Shown: positions 33,430 through 42,916 of the stretch, in pieces
Layout: each line of letters begins with the position of its first letter
How positions within the stretch are numbered: the stretch's first letter is position 1
Origin: Paraburkholderia dioscoreae
Lineage (GTDB): Bacteria; Pseudomonadota; Gammaproteobacteria; Burkholderiales; Burkholderiaceae
Reading direction: 5' to 3'
NCBI RefSeq assembly: GCF_902459535.1
Contig: NZ_LR699553.1
Span: forward strand, 3,596,001-3,660,000
Length of the DNA stretch: 64,000 nt
Notes under the pieces: generated by a model
What the model saw: the letters and a program-made list of their open reading frames with translations, nothing else
Database searches by the model: none
Told to the model about the DNA's origin: nothing
Position numbers and translations under genes: made by a program

Positions 33430-34689
33430 CTAACTTTGGCGTTCCAGCACGGCGGCGAAGAAGCCGTCGGTAGCGTGCCGGTGCGGCCACAGCGAAAGGT
33501 AATCGCCCATTTCCAGATCGATGCGCTGCTCGGCCAGCACGTCGCGCGCGGGCACCAGAGCGAAATCGGGATGGCCGGCGAGGAACTGCTCCACCACGGC
33601 TTCGTTTTCGGCTTCCAGAATCGAGCAGGTGGCGTAGACCAGGCGGCCGCCCTTCTTTACCAGGCGCGCGGCGCTCGCCAGAATCGACGCCTGCTTCGGC
33701 GCCAGTTCGGCCACCGATTCCGGCGACTGGCGCCACTTCAGGTCCGGGTTGCGACGCAGTGTGCCCAGGCCGCTGCACGGCGCATCGACCAGCACGCGGT
33801 CGATCTTGCCCGCGAGGCGCTTGATCTTGGAATCGTGTTCACTATCGATCAGCACCGGATTCACATTCGACAAGCCGCTGCGTGCAAGGCGCGGCTTGAG
33901 CTTGGCGAGACGCCGCTCGGAGATGTCGAAGGCGTAGAGCCGACCGGTCGAGCGCATCGCCGCGCCCAGCGCCAGCGTCTTGCCGCCCGCGCCCGCGCAG
34001 AAGTCGACGATCATTTCACCGCGCTTGGGCGCGACCAGCGAGCACAGCAACTGGCTGCCTTCGTCCTGCACTTCGACCCAGCCATGCTGGAACGCGTCGA
34101 GCTTGGTGAGCGGCGGCTTGCCGACCACCCGCACGCCGAACGGTGCGAACGGCGTGGCGCCAGCCTCGATACCGGCCTTCGACAGCGCGTTCAGCACGTC
34201 GTCGCGGCTCGCCTTGATCGGGTTGGTGCGCAGATCCAGCGGCGCCGGGTAGTTCAGCGCCGCGGCCAGTTGCGCCAGCTCATCGGGTTCGAAACGCTTG
34301 CTGAGCGCCTGATAGATCCAGTCGGGCAGATTCAGGCGAATCCGCAACGGCAGGCTTTCCGGGTCGATCTTCGAAACGTGTTCAAGCCAGCTCAGCTCCT
34401 GTTCCGACACAAACGGCTTGAGCGCGTTACGTCCCGCCGTCTGCATCAGGCCGAGCAACGCCATGCGGCGCGCCGGGCTGCCGGCGCCGCCTTCGGCCAG
34501 ATGGGCGAATTCCATCCGGCGGCGCAGCACCGCGAAAACCGCCTCGGCGATGACCCCGCGCTCGCCGTGCCCGAGCTTCGGGTGCGCGCGGAAGAAACGG
34601 CTCGTGGTAGCGTCGGCCGGGCCGTTGAGTTTTAGGACTTCAGCCAACAAAGTCTCAGTTTGTCCAATCAAAAAACCATGCAATCTCAT
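33430..34689 (-). CDS. rsmB: RsmB/NOL1/Fmu-type rRNA (cytosine-C5) methyltransferase
   Basis: 419 residues from ATG 34689 (MRLHGFLIGQTETLL). AdoMet-dependent m5C methyltransferase. VDFCAGAGGKTLALGAAM (AdoMet motif I), DISERRLAKLKPRL, VLVDAPCSGLGTLRRNPDLKW with the motif IV cysteine, and VYATCSILEAENEAVV with the catalytic motif VI cysteine are all intact. The N-terminal part resembles the NusB-like helical RsmB region but is short, so RsmB versus RsmF-like identity is uncertain. Its ATG overlaps the purN stop by 4 bp. Confidence 0.82.
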   Translation of the reverse strand: MRLHGFLIGQTETLLAEVLKLNGPADATTSRFFRAHPKLGHGERGVIAEAVFAVLRRRMEFAHLAEGGAGSPARRMALLGLMQTAGRNALKPFVSEQELSWLEHVSKIDPESLPLRIRLNLPDWIYQALSKRFEPDELAQLAAALNYPAPLDLRTNPIKASRDDVLNALSKAGIEAGATPFAPFGVRVVGKPPLTKLDAFQHGWVEVQDEGSQLLCSLVAPKRGEMIVDFCAGAGGKTLALGAAMRSTGRLYAFDISERRLAKLKPRLARSGLSNVNPVLIDSEHDSKIKRLAGKIDRVLVDAPCSGLGTLRRNPDLKWRQSPESVAELAPKQASILASAARLVKKGGRLVYATCSILEAENEAVVEQFLAGHPDFALVPARDVLAEQRIDLEMGDYLSLWPHRHATDGFFAAVLERQS

Positions 34690-35339
34690 GCGCCCTCTCC
34701 GGCGGTGTGACCGGCAAAGAGCCATTGCGGCTCCGGCGGCGTAAGCGTGACACGCAGGCCTTCGAGAGCAAGGCGCCCTTCGACGAACCAGCGCACCGCG
34801 CGTGGATAAATGATGTGTTCAGTTGCCAGCACGCGTTCGGCGAGCGTGGCGGGAGTGTCGCCCGTCTCCACGGGAACCGCCGACTGTACGACGATCGGCC
34901 CGTGATCCAGCTGGGACGTGACAAAATGCACGGACGCGCCGTGCAGCCGCACGCCCGCGTCGAGCGCCTGCTGATGGGTTTTCAGGCCCGGAAAGCTTGG
35001 CAGCAGCGACGGATGCACATTCAGCATGCGCCCGGCGTAATGATCGACGAAACCGGCCGTGAGCACCCGCATGAAGCCGGCGAGCACCACCAGATCGGGC
35101 GCGAAACTGTCGATTTGCTGAGCGAGCGCGGCGTCGAAGCTGTCGCGGCTGGAAAACTGGCGGTGGTCGACCACCGCCGTGGCAATGCCGTGCGACGCCG
35201 CGAACGCAAGGCCCGCGGCATCGGGACGGTTGGCAATCACGGCGGCGACTTGCGCGGGCCAGGCTTCGTCCGAGCAGGCTCGAACAATGGCTTCCATGTT
35301 GCTTCCCCGTCCGGAAATCAGGATGACGAGTTTTTTCAT
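34686..35339 (-). CDS. purN: phosphoribosylglycinamide formyltransferase
   Basis: 217 residues. Third step of purine synthesis using 10-formyl-tetrahydrofolate. It has the N-terminal LVILISGRGSNMEAI, the catalytic Asn-His in MLNVHPSLLPSFPGLKTHQQAL, and the Asp in TSQLDHGPIVVQ. It overlaps the downstream rsmB-type gene by 4 bp. It is divergent from ribF with about 117 bp between the starts. Confidence 0.96.
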   Translation of the reverse strand: MKKLVILISGRGSNMEAIVRACSDEAWPAQVAAVIANRPDAAGLAFAASHGIATAVVDHRQFSSRDSFDAALAQQIDSFAPDLVVLAGFMRVLTAGFVDHYAGRMLNVHPSLLPSFPGLKTHQQALDAGVRLHGASVHFVTSQLDHGPIVVQSAVPVETGDTPATLAERVLATEHIIYPRAVRWFVEGRLALEGLRVTLTPPEPQWLFAGHTAGEGA

Positions 35340-35404
35340 CCGCGGATTTTATCATTCGGGGACACTGAAACCGCGACGCTCCGCCGTCCACCGCGCTGAA
35401 CGTT

Positions 35405-35410
35405 TATAAT
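35405..35410 (+). promoter_or_regulatory. -10 element upstream of ribF
   Basis: TATAAT consensus at 35405-35410, about 47 bp before the ribF GTG. No good -35 is seen at 16-18 bp, so it may need an activator or an extended -10. Confidence 0.4.
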
Positions 35411-35456
35411 CGTTCGTTTTGCGGCACCCCGGCCGCTCCACCTCAAACCCGCTATC

Positions 35457-36452
35457 GTGAGAGTCTTCCGCGGTCTTCCCAATGCTGAAAGCCGTGCGCC
35501 CTGCGCACTGACCATCGGCAACTTCGACGGTGTCCACCGCGGCCATCAGGCTCTGCTCGCCCACGTGCGGGCGGCTGCCGATGCACGCGGCCTGCCTGTC
35601 TGCGTGATGACCTTCGAGCCGCACCCGCGCGAATTCTTCAACCCGGCGGGCGCGCCGCCGCGCATCGCCATGCTGCGCGACAAGCTCGAGGCACTGCGCA
35701 CCAACGGCGTCGACCGGGTAGTGGTCGAGCATTTCAATCACACGTTCGCGAGCCAGTCGCCGGACGCGTTCGTCGAACGGATCATCGTCAACGGGCTGCA
35801 TGCGCGCTGGGTCATGATCGGCGACGACTTCCGCTACGGCGCAAAACGCGCCGGCGACTTCGCGTCGCTCAAGGCCGCGGGGCAGCAACACGGTTTCGAA
35901 GTCGAACAGATGGCCACAGTGGCCGATCCGTCGGGCGCGCGCATTTCCAGCTCGGGCGTGCGCGCGGCGCTGGTGGCGGGCGACCTCGACTCGGCACGCG
36001 CCGCACTGGGCCGCGACTACGTGATCAGCGGCCACGTCGTGCACGGCATGAAGCTCGGCCGCGATCTCGGCTTCCCCACGCTGAACCTGCCGATCGCCCA
36101 CAAGCGCCCGGCGCTCGCGGGCATTTTCGTGGTGCGCGTGCATGGCGTGGGGGATGAACCGCTGCCCGGCGTCGCAAGCCTCGGCCTGCGCCCCACGGTG
36201 GACGATTCCGGTCGCGTGCTGCTCGAAGTTCACCTGCTCGACTGGCATGGCGACGCGTATGGCAAACTCGTGCGCGTCGAATTTCTGAAGAAGCTGCGCG
36301 ACGAGGAAAAGTACGTCGACCTCGAAACGCTGACCGCCGCCATTGCGCGCGACGTAGCCAACGCGCGCGCGTGGTTCGCGGCCGTCGGCGCCGGCACGCC
36401 GGGCAGCCGCTCCACCGGCTTCGCCACCTCGGCCACCGACCGAATTAGATAA
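35457..36452 (+). CDS. ribF: bifunctional riboflavin kinase / FAD synthetase
   Basis: 331 residues from GTG 35457. The N-terminal nucleotidyltransferase domain (TIGNFDGVHRGHQALL, MTFEPHPREFF, VMIGDDFRYGAKRAGD, ISSSGVRAAL) makes FAD from FMN. The C-terminal kinase domain (GHVVHGMKLGRDLGFPTLNL, GVASLGLRPTV) makes FMN from riboflavin. About 15 extra Gly/Ser/Thr residues end the protein. ribF-ileS-lspA order matches E. coli, with 172 bp between ribF and ileS here. Confidence 0.96.
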   Translation: MRVFRGLPNAESRAPCALTIGNFDGVHRGHQALLAHVRAAADARGLPVCVMTFEPHPREFFNPAGAPPRIAMLRDKLEALRTNGVDRVVVEHFNHTFASQSPDAFVERIIVNGLHARWVMIGDDFRYGAKRAGDFASLKAAGQQHGFEVEQMATVADPSGARISSSGVRAALVAGDLDSARAALGRDYVISGHVVHGMKLGRDLGFPTLNLPIAHKRPALAGIFVVRVHGVGDEPLPGVASLGLRPTVDDSGRVLLEVHLLDWHGDAYGKLVRVEFLKKLRDEEKYVDLETLTAAIARDVANARAWFAAVGAGTPGSRSTGFATSATDRIR

Positions 36453-36624
36453 CCGCCGTGGTCCACGCAAGCGCTTAAGCACCGCATGCGTGGACCTTCG
36501 CCGCGCGCATCGAAGGGCGTCCGTGAGTCACGCGACATGCCTGCCGGGCGCGCCCCACGCCCCTCGCGCATCGTGCGCATTCCGCGCCCTGCTGCGCATA
36601 GAAAGAATTCACCGCGACCTCATC

Positions 36625-39462
36625 ATGAGCAACAAGAAAGCCGATTCGAAACCGCAGTCACGCTACCCGCTCAACCTGCTCGACACGCCGTTCCCGATGC
36701 GCGGCGATTTGCCCAAGCGCGAGCCGCAATGGGTCAAGGAATGGCAGGAACGCAAGATCTATGAGAAGATCCGCGCCGCCTCCAAGGGCCGCAAGAAGTT
36801 CATCCTGCACGACGGCCCGCCGTATGCGAACGGCGACATCCACCTCGGCCATGCGGTGAACAAGATCCTGAAGGACATGATCGTCAAGGCGCGCAATCTG
36901 GCGGGCTTCGACGCGGTCTACGTGCCGGGCTGGGATTGCCACGGCATGCCGATCGAAATCCAGATCGAAAAGCAGTTCGGCAAATCGCTGCCGGCCGCTG
37001 AAGTCATGCAGAAGGCGCGTGCCTACGCGACCGAGCAGATCGAGAAGCAGAAGGTCGGCTTCCGGCGTCTGGGCGTGCTCGGCGACTGGGACAATCCGTA
37101 CAAGACCATGAACTTCACCAACGAAGCCGGCGAAATCCGCGCGCTCGCGAAGATCATGGAAAAAGGCTACGTGTTCCGGGGCCTGAAGCCGGTGAACTGG
37201 TGTTTCGACTGCGGCTCGGCGCTCGCCGAAGCGGAAGTCGAGTACAAGGACAAGACCGATCCGACCATCGACGTGCTGTTCAGCTTCGCCGAGCCGGGAA
37301 AGACCGCTGAGGCGTTCGGCTTGAATGCGCTGCCGCGCAACGAAGGCGGTATCGTGATCTGGACTACCACGCCGTGGACCATCCCCGCCAACCAGGCGCT
37401 GAACCTGCATCCGGAAATCGTCTACGCGCTGGTCGATACGCCGCGCGGGCTGCTGATCCTCGCGGAAGAGCGCGTCGAAGCGTGCCTGAAGCAATACGGT
37501 CTGGAAGGCACGATCGTCGCCACCACGCCGGGCGCGAAGCTCGTCAATCTGCGTTTCAACCATCCGCTTGCGTCCGCGCATCCGAGCTACAAGCGCACCT
37601 CGCCGGTCTATCTCGGCGACTACGTGACCACTGAATCGGGCACGGGCGTCGTGCACTCGTCGCCGGCGTATGGCGTGGAAGACTTCGTGTCGTGCAAGGC
37701 GCACGGCATGTCCGACTCCGACATCATCAATCCGGTGATGGGCGACGGCCGCTATATCGAATCGCTCGCGCTGTTCGGCGGCTTGTCGATCTGGGCGGCC
37801 AATCCGCAGATCGTCGAAGCGCTGCAAGGCGCCGGCACGCTGATGCGCACCGAGAAGTACACGCACAGCTACATGCACTGCTGGCGCCACAAGACGCCGA
37901 TCATCTACCGCGCCACGTCGCAATGGTTCGCCGGCATGGACGTGAAGCCGAACGATACCGACAGGACGCTGCGCGAGACCGCGCTCGAAGGCATCGAAAA
38001 CACCGCGTTCTATCCCGCGTGGGGCAAGCAGCGCCTGTTCAGCATGATCGCGAATCGCCCGGACTGGACGCTGTCGCGCCAACGCCAATGGGGCGTGCCG
38101 ATGGCGTTCTTCGTTCACAAGGAAACCGGCGAGCTGCATCCGCGTACGCTGGAGTTGCTCGAAGAAGTCGCGCAACGCGTCGAGAAGGCCGGCATCGAAG
38201 CCTGGCAGTCGCTCGACCCGCGCGAGCTGCTCGGCGACGACGCCAACATGTACGAGAAGAACCGCGACACGCTCGACGTGTGGTTCGATTCGGGCACCAC
38301 GCACTGGCACGTGCTGCGCGGCTCGCACAAAGACGAACTGCAATTCCCGGCCGACCTCTATCTGGAAGGCTCGGACCAGCACCGCGGCTGGTTTCACTCG
38401 TCGCTGTTGACCGCCTCGATGCTCGACGGCCGCCCGCCGTACAACGCGCTGCTCACGCACGGCTTCACCGTGGACGGCGAAGGCCGCAAGATGAGCAAGT
38501 CGCTCGGCAACGGTATCGATCCGCATGAAGTGGCGAACCGCCTCGGCGCGGAAATCATCCGCCTGTGGATCGCCTCGACCGATTACTCGGGCGAGCTGGC
38601 GATCTCGGAAGAAATCCTGAAACGCGTCACGGAAGGCTATCGCCGTATCCGCAACACGCTGCGCTTCCTGCTCGCGAACCTGTCGGACTTCGACTTCGCG
38701 CAGCACGCGCGTCCGGTCGAAGACTGGCTCGAGATCGACCGCTATGCGGTGGCGCTGTCGGCGAATCTGCAAAACGACATCCTCTCGCACTACGAGAAGT
38801 ACGAATTCCACCCGGTGGTCGCCAAGCTGCAGACGTTCTGCTCGGAAGACCTCGGCGGCTTCTATCTGGACGTGCTGAAAGACCGTCTGTACACGACCGC
38901 CGCGGACTCCGTCGCGCGCCGTTCGGCACAGACCGCGCTGTATCACATCGCGCACGGCCTGCTGCGTCTGATGGCGCCTTTCCTGTCGTTCACCGCAGAA
39001 GAAGCGTGGAAGATCTTCGAGCCGAACAGCGAGACGATCTTCACCGAGACGTACCACGCGTTCCCGGCCGTGCCGGAAACCGGCGCGCTGCTCGACAAAT
39101 GGACGCTTCTGCGCGCCGCCCGCAGCGACGTGACCAAGGCGCTGGAAGAAGCGCGCGTGGCCAACCTGATCGGCTCGTCCCTGCAGGCGGAAGTGGAAAT
39201 CCGCGCCAGCGGCGCACGCTACGACGCACTCACGAGCCTCGGCGACGACCTGAAGTTCGTGCTGATCACGTCGGCGGCGAGCGTGGTGAAGGTGGACAGC
39301 GAAGCGGAAGAAGGCGTCGAAGTGATCGCCTCGAAGTATCTGAAATGCGAACGCTGCTGGCACTATCGCGCGGATGTCGGCGCGAACGCCGAACACCCCA
39401 CGCTGTGCGGCCGCTGCTTCAGCAATCTGTTCGGCAACGGTGAAATCAGGAGCGCGGCATAA
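36625..39462 (+). CDS. ileS: isoleucyl-tRNA synthetase
   Basis: 945 residues from ATG 36625 (MSNKKADSKPQSRYPLNLL). An in-frame upstream start at 36490 would add an Arg-rich, non-family extension. Class I synthetase: HIGH-type signature DGPPYANGDIHLGHAVNK, editing (CP1) domain with GTGVVHSSPAYGVEDF, KMSKS loop GRKMSKSLGNG, anticodon-binding helices and a C-terminal zinc finger (CERCWHYRADVG...CGRCFSN). It charges tRNA-Ile. The bacterial, mupirocin-sensitive type is indicated by the length and zinc finger. The stop shares a base with the lspA start. Confidence 0.98.
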   Translation: MSNKKADSKPQSRYPLNLLDTPFPMRGDLPKREPQWVKEWQERKIYEKIRAASKGRKKFILHDGPPYANGDIHLGHAVNKILKDMIVKARNLAGFDAVYVPGWDCHGMPIEIQIEKQFGKSLPAAEVMQKARAYATEQIEKQKVGFRRLGVLGDWDNPYKTMNFTNEAGEIRALAKIMEKGYVFRGLKPVNWCFDCGSALAEAEVEYKDKTDPTIDVLFSFAEPGKTAEAFGLNALPRNEGGIVIWTTTPWTIPANQALNLHPEIVYALVDTPRGLLILAEERVEACLKQYGLEGTIVATTPGAKLVNLRFNHPLASAHPSYKRTSPVYLGDYVTTESGTGVVHSSPAYGVEDFVSCKAHGMSDSDIINPVMGDGRYIESLALFGGLSIWAANPQIVEALQGAGTLMRTEKYTHSYMHCWRHKTPIIYRATSQWFAGMDVKPNDTDRTLRETALEGIENTAFYPAWGKQRLFSMIANRPDWTLSRQRQWGVPMAFFVHKETGELHPRTLELLEEVAQRVEKAGIEAWQSLDPRELLGDDANMYEKNRDTLDVWFDSGTTHWHVLRGSHKDELQFPADLYLEGSDQHRGWFHSSLLTASMLDGRPPYNALLTHGFTVDGEGRKMSKSLGNGIDPHEVANRLGAEIIRLWIASTDYSGELAISEEILKRVTEGYRRIRNTLRFLLANLSDFDFAQHARPVEDWLEIDRYAVALSANLQNDILSHYEKYEFHPVVAKLQTFCSEDLGGFYLDVLKDRLYTTAADSVARRSAQTALYHIAHGLLRLMAPFLSFTAEEAWKIFEPNSETIFTETYHAFPAVPETGALLDKWTLLRAARSDVTKALEEARVANLIGSSLQAEVEIRASGARYDALTSLGDDLKFVLITSAASVVKVDSEAEEGVEVIASKYLKCERCWHYRADVGANAEHPTLCGRCFSNLFGNGEIRSAA

Positions 39463-39983
39463 TGGCGAGAACCATGTCGAAAACCGCGTCGAAAACATCT
39501 GCCGCAAACGGGTCGCTGGCGCCCTGGCTTGGGGTTGCGCTGATCGTCATTCTGTTCGATCAGTTGACGAAAATCGCAGTCCAGAAGGTGTTCGCCTACG
39601 GTGTCGCGCATGAGGTCACGTCGTTTTTCAACCTGATCCTCGTGTACAACCGCGGCGCGGCGTTCAGCTTCCTCGCAATGGCGGGCGGCTGGCAACGCTG
39701 GGCGTTCACCGCGCTCGGCGTGGTGGCCGCGCTGGTGATCTGCTATCTGCTCAAGCGCCACGGCGGGCAGAAAATGTTCTGCACGGCGCTCGCGCTGATT
39801 CTCGGCGGCGCGCTCGGCAACGTGATCGATCGGCTCGCGTATGGCCACGTGATCGATTTCCTCGATTTTCACGTGCGCACGTGGCACTGGCCGGCGTTCA
39901 ATCTTGCCGACAGCGCGATCACGGTCGGCGCGATCTTGCTCGTGCTCGACGAGTTGCGGCGCGTACGCGGCAGCGTACGCTAA
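39462..39983 (+). CDS. lspA: lipoprotein signal peptidase
   Basis: 173 residues, four transmembrane helices. The two catalytic aspartates lie in NVIDRLAYGHVIDFLDFH and FNLADSAITVG. It removes signal peptides from diacylglyceryl-modified prolipoproteins, which would include the LivK-type lipoprotein here. About 20 hydrophilic Ser/Thr/Lys residues precede helix 1, and an internal Met (MSKTASKT) six codons in is an alternative start. Its ATG overlaps the ileS TAA by one base. Confidence 0.96.
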   Translation: MARTMSKTASKTSAANGSLAPWLGVALIVILFDQLTKIAVQKVFAYGVAHEVTSFFNLILVYNRGAAFSFLAMAGGWQRWAFTALGVVAALVICYLLKRHGGQKMFCTALALILGGALGNVIDRLAYGHVIDFLDFHVRTWHWPAFNLADSAITVGAILLVLDELRRVRGSVR

Positions 39984-40095
39984 GGCCGCAGTCGCTCGCG
40001 CTCAGGTTCGCGCGCCAGTACGGTTTGAAAGGCGCGGCGGCGGGATGCAACGCCCCGCCCCGCTGAGCGCCACCACGCTTTGTCGGAGGCTTTCG

Positions 40096-41310
40096 TTGGC
40101 AACCGCAGAACTCGCAGGAAAACACCTCGTCCTTGGCATGACGGGCGGCATTGCCTGCTACAAGATCGCCGAACTCACGCGTCTGTTGACCAAGGCCGGC
40201 GCGACCGTGCAGGTCGTCATGACCGAAGCGGCCACGCAGTTCATCACGCCTGTCACCATGCAGGCGCTGTCCGGCCGTCCGGTCTATACCAGCCAGTGGG
40301 ACGGGCGCGTGCCGAACAACATGGCGCACATCGATCTGTCGCGTGAAGCGGATGCGATCGTGATCGCGCCCGCCTCCACCGATTTCCTCGCCAAACTCGC
40401 GCACGGCATGGCCGACGACCTGCTGTCGACGCTGTGCGTCGCGCGCGATTGTCCGCTGCTGGTCGTGCCGGCCATGAACCGGCAGATGTGGCAGAACCCG
40501 GCCACCCAACGCAACGTCGCGCAATTGCGCGCGGACGGCGTCGAAGTGCTCGGCCCCGATTCCGGCCCGCAAGCGTGCGGCGAAGTCGGCGACGGGCGCA
40601 TGCTCGAAGCCGCCGCCACCTACGAAGCCGTCGCCTCGTTCTTCGCGCCGAAAATCCTCAGCGGCCGGCGCGTGCTGTTGACCGCCGGGCCGACCTTCGA
40701 ACCGCTCGATCCGGTGCGCGGCATCACCAACCGCTCCAGCGGCAAGATGGGTTTTGCGCTGGCGCGCGCCGCGCAACAGGCGGGCGCCGAGGTGCATCTG
40801 GTCGCCGGCCCCGTCGCTCTGGAAACGCCTTGGGGCGTGTTCCGCCAGGACGTGCAAACCGCCCAGCAGATGCACGACGCGGTAATGCACTCGATCGCGG
40901 ACGCCGACATCTTCATCGGCGTGGCCGCGGTGGCGGACTGGCGCGTCGATCACGCCAGCGAGCACAAGATCAAGAAGACCACGGATCGCGCGCTGCCGAG
41001 CTTCACGTTCGTCGAAAATCCGGACATTCTGGCTTCGGTGGCAAAACTGCCGCATCCGCCGTTCACGGTCGGCTTCGCCGCGGAAAGCGGCGACCTCGAA
41101 GTCCACGGCGAAGAAAAGCGCGTGCGCAAAAATGTGCCGCTGCTGATCGGCAATCTCGGCCCGCAGACTTTCGGCCTCGACGATAACGAAGTGATCCTGT
41201 TCGAAGCAGGCGGCACGACCAGGCTGCCACGCGCCGACAAGCAGACGCTCGCGCGCGCGCTGATCGCGGAGATCGCCAGGCGTCTGCCCGACACAAGTCT
41301 GATTCGCTGA
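40096..41310 (+). CDS. coaBC: bifunctional phosphopantothenoylcysteine decarboxylase / phosphopantothenate-cysteine ligase
   Basis: 404 residues from TTG 40096. This TTG has GGAGG (40085-40089) six bases upstream and begins exactly at the conserved TAELAGKHLVLGMTGGIACYK. No ATG does so, and the frame upstream is open but not protein-like. The CoaC flavin domain (residues 1-190) has HIDLSREADAIVIAPAS, PAMNRQMWQNPATQRN and the DSGPQACGEVGDGRM catalytic-cysteine loop. The CoaB domain has LLTAGPTFEPLDPVRGITNRSSGKMG and the KIKK motif. It provides two steps of coenzyme A synthesis. Confidence 0.95.
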   Translation: MATAELAGKHLVLGMTGGIACYKIAELTRLLTKAGATVQVVMTEAATQFITPVTMQALSGRPVYTSQWDGRVPNNMAHIDLSREADAIVIAPASTDFLAKLAHGMADDLLSTLCVARDCPLLVVPAMNRQMWQNPATQRNVAQLRADGVEVLGPDSGPQACGEVGDGRMLEAAATYEAVASFFAPKILSGRRVLLTAGPTFEPLDPVRGITNRSSGKMGFALARAAQQAGAEVHLVAGPVALETPWGVFRQDVQTAQQMHDAVMHSIADADIFIGVAAVADWRVDHASEHKIKKTTDRALPSFTFVENPDILASVAKLPHPPFTVGFAAESGDLEVHGEEKRVRKNVPLLIGNLGPQTFGLDDNEVILFEAGGTTRLPRADKQTLARALIAEIARRLPDTSLIR

Positions 41311-41389
41311 ACCGTCCCGGCCGCACGCACGCCGATGCGCTCGCCGTGAGTCGCGCAAGCGAATTGGAATCATCTGGAGCGGTACAGAC

Positions 41390-42409
41390 ATGACGCGACT
41401 ATCCGTACTCGATCAAACGCCGGTGATCGCCGGGCACTCGGTGGCGGACGCGATTGCCGCCACGGTTGAACTCGCGCAATTCGCCGACGACCTCGGCTAC
41501 ACGCGTTACTGGTGCGCCGAGCATCATGGCCTGCGCGGCGTGTCGAATCCCTGCCCCGAGGTGATGCTGGCGCGCCTGGGCAGTGTGACGAGCCACATCC
41601 GGCTGGGCTCCGGCGGCGTGATGCTGCCGTATTACAGCCCATTCAAGGTCGCCGAGCAATTCATGATGCTCGAGGCGCTGTTCCCCAATCGTATCGATCT
41701 GGGCGTGGGACGTGCGCCGGGTGGCGACATGCGCACCGCGCAAGCGGTCGCCGCCGGCGACTACAATCGCGGCGATATTTTTCCGCAGCAAGTGGCCGAT
41801 CTGCTCGGCCTGATGCACGGCACGTTGCCCGCCGATCACATTGCGAGCGGCGTGCTGCTGCAACCGCAAATCGATACGCGTCCGCAAGTGTGGATGCTGG
41901 GGTCGAGTGAATTCGGCGGACTGCTGGCCGCGCAACTCGGCATTCCGTTTGCGTTTGCGCACTTCATCAACGCGCATTTCGGGCACCAGGTCGCGCATGC
42001 GTATCGCGAGCGCTTCAAGGCCGGCCACGGGTTACAGCAGCCGTATCTGGCGGCCGCCGTGTTCGTGATCTGCGCGGACACCGAACAGGAAGCCGCGGAT
42101 CTCGAAAAAGCCGTCGACCTGCGCCGCGTGCAGATGGCCTATGGCTTGAACGAACCGATTCCGTCCATCGAACAGGGCATCGCGCAGGAGTACGGCGAGC
42201 GCGAGCAGCTCGTGATCTCGCGCGAAAAGCCGCGCAGTATCATCGGCACGCCGGCAACCGTCACTGAACGGCTTCATGCGTTGCAGGAGCAGTTCCAGGC
42301 GGACGAGCTGATCGTGCTCACCGTTGCGGGCAGCTATCGCGCCCGGTTGCGCTCCTATGAACTTCTTGCCGAGGCGTTCCAACTCGAACGCCCGGCGTCC
42401 ACTCCTTAA
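41390..42409 (+). CDS. LLM-class flavin-dependent oxidoreductase (MsnO8-like)
   Basis: 339 residues. Bacterial luciferase-like TIM barrel: LSVLDQTPV, LGYTRYWCAEHHG, IRLGSGGVMLPYYSPFKVAEQFMMLEALFPNRIDLGVGRAPGG, and the C-terminal EELIVLT-type strand (ADELIVLTVAG). Such enzymes use FMNH2 or F420H2, and the substrate is unknown. It lies between coaBC and dut, which are adjacent in E. coli, so it is an insertion into a conserved pair. The gap to dut is 13 bp, implying co-transcription. Confidence 0.9.
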   Translation: MTRLSVLDQTPVIAGHSVADAIAATVELAQFADDLGYTRYWCAEHHGLRGVSNPCPEVMLARLGSVTSHIRLGSGGVMLPYYSPFKVAEQFMMLEALFPNRIDLGVGRAPGGDMRTAQAVAAGDYNRGDIFPQQVADLLGLMHGTLPADHIASGVLLQPQIDTRPQVWMLGSSEFGGLLAAQLGIPFAFAHFINAHFGHQVAHAYRERFKAGHGLQQPYLAAAVFVICADTEQEAADLEKAVDLRRVQMAYGLNEPIPSIEQGIAQEYGEREQLVISREKPRSIIGTPATVTERLHALQEQFQADELIVLTVAGSYRARLRSYELLAEAFQLERPASTP

Positions 42410-42422
42410 CCTTCCAACCTGC

Positions 42423-42869
42423 ATGAAACTCGACCTGAAGATCCTCGACGCGCGCATGCGCGATCAGCTCCCGGCTTACGCCACCACCGGCAGCGCGGGC
42501 CTCGACCTGCGCGCGTGCCTCGACGAACCGTTGACGCTGAAGCCCGGCGAGACCGCGCTAGTGCCGACGGGTCTGGCGATTCACGTCGGCGATCCGGGCT
42601 ATGCCGCACTGATTCTGCCGCGCTCGGGATTGGGACATAAGCACGGGATCGTGCTCGGCAATCTCGTCGGTCTGATCGATTCGGATTACCAAGGCCAACT
42701 GATGATCTCGACGTGGAACCGCGGCGAGACCACCTTCGTGCTGAACCCAATGGAGCGTCTGGCGCAACTGGTTATCGTGCCGGTCGTGCAGGCGGAGTTC
42801 AATATCGTCGACGACTTCGAAACCAGCGAGCGTGGCGCGGGTGGTTTCGGCAGCACGGGCAAGCATTAA
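42423..42869 (+). CDS. dut: dUTP diphosphatase
   Basis: 148 residues from ATG 42423 (MKLDLKILDARMRDQLPAYATTGSAGLDLRA). All five trimeric dUTPase motifs are visible: TTGSAGLDLRA, LPRSGLGHKHGIVLGNLVGLIDSDYQG, WNRG, ERLAQLV and the P-loop-like C-terminal arm RGAGGFGSTGKH. It hydrolyses dUTP to dUMP, preventing uracil incorporation. Confidence 0.97.
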   Translation: MKLDLKILDARMRDQLPAYATTGSAGLDLRACLDEPLTLKPGETALVPTGLAIHVGDPGYAALILPRSGLGHKHGIVLGNLVGLIDSDYQGQLMISTWNRGETTFVLNPMERLAQLVIVPVVQAEFNIVDDFETSERGAGGFGSTGKH

Positions 42870-42887
42870 GACAGATTTCCCCCAAAC

Positions 42888-42916
42888 CCGTGCTGGTTGA
42901 GCCCAATCCAGCACGG
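42888..42916 (+). terminator. hairpin after dut, weak terminator
   Basis: CCGTGCTGG (42888-42896) pairs with CCAGCACGG (42908-42916) across 11 nt. The following CTCTCTCCCTCG is pyrimidine-rich but has no clean T-run, so termination may be partial or Rho-assisted. Confidence 0.45.

Noticed and set aside
31958..33778. 606-codon frame overlapping the MscS-type gene
   Set aside because: Alternative frame of the channel gene with low-complexity Arg/Gly/Ala sequence.
36658..39507. 949-codon open frame antisense to ileS
   Set aside because: Arg/His/Ala-rich composition of an antisense shadow in GC-rich DNA. The plus strand encodes a complete isoleucyl-tRNA synthetase.
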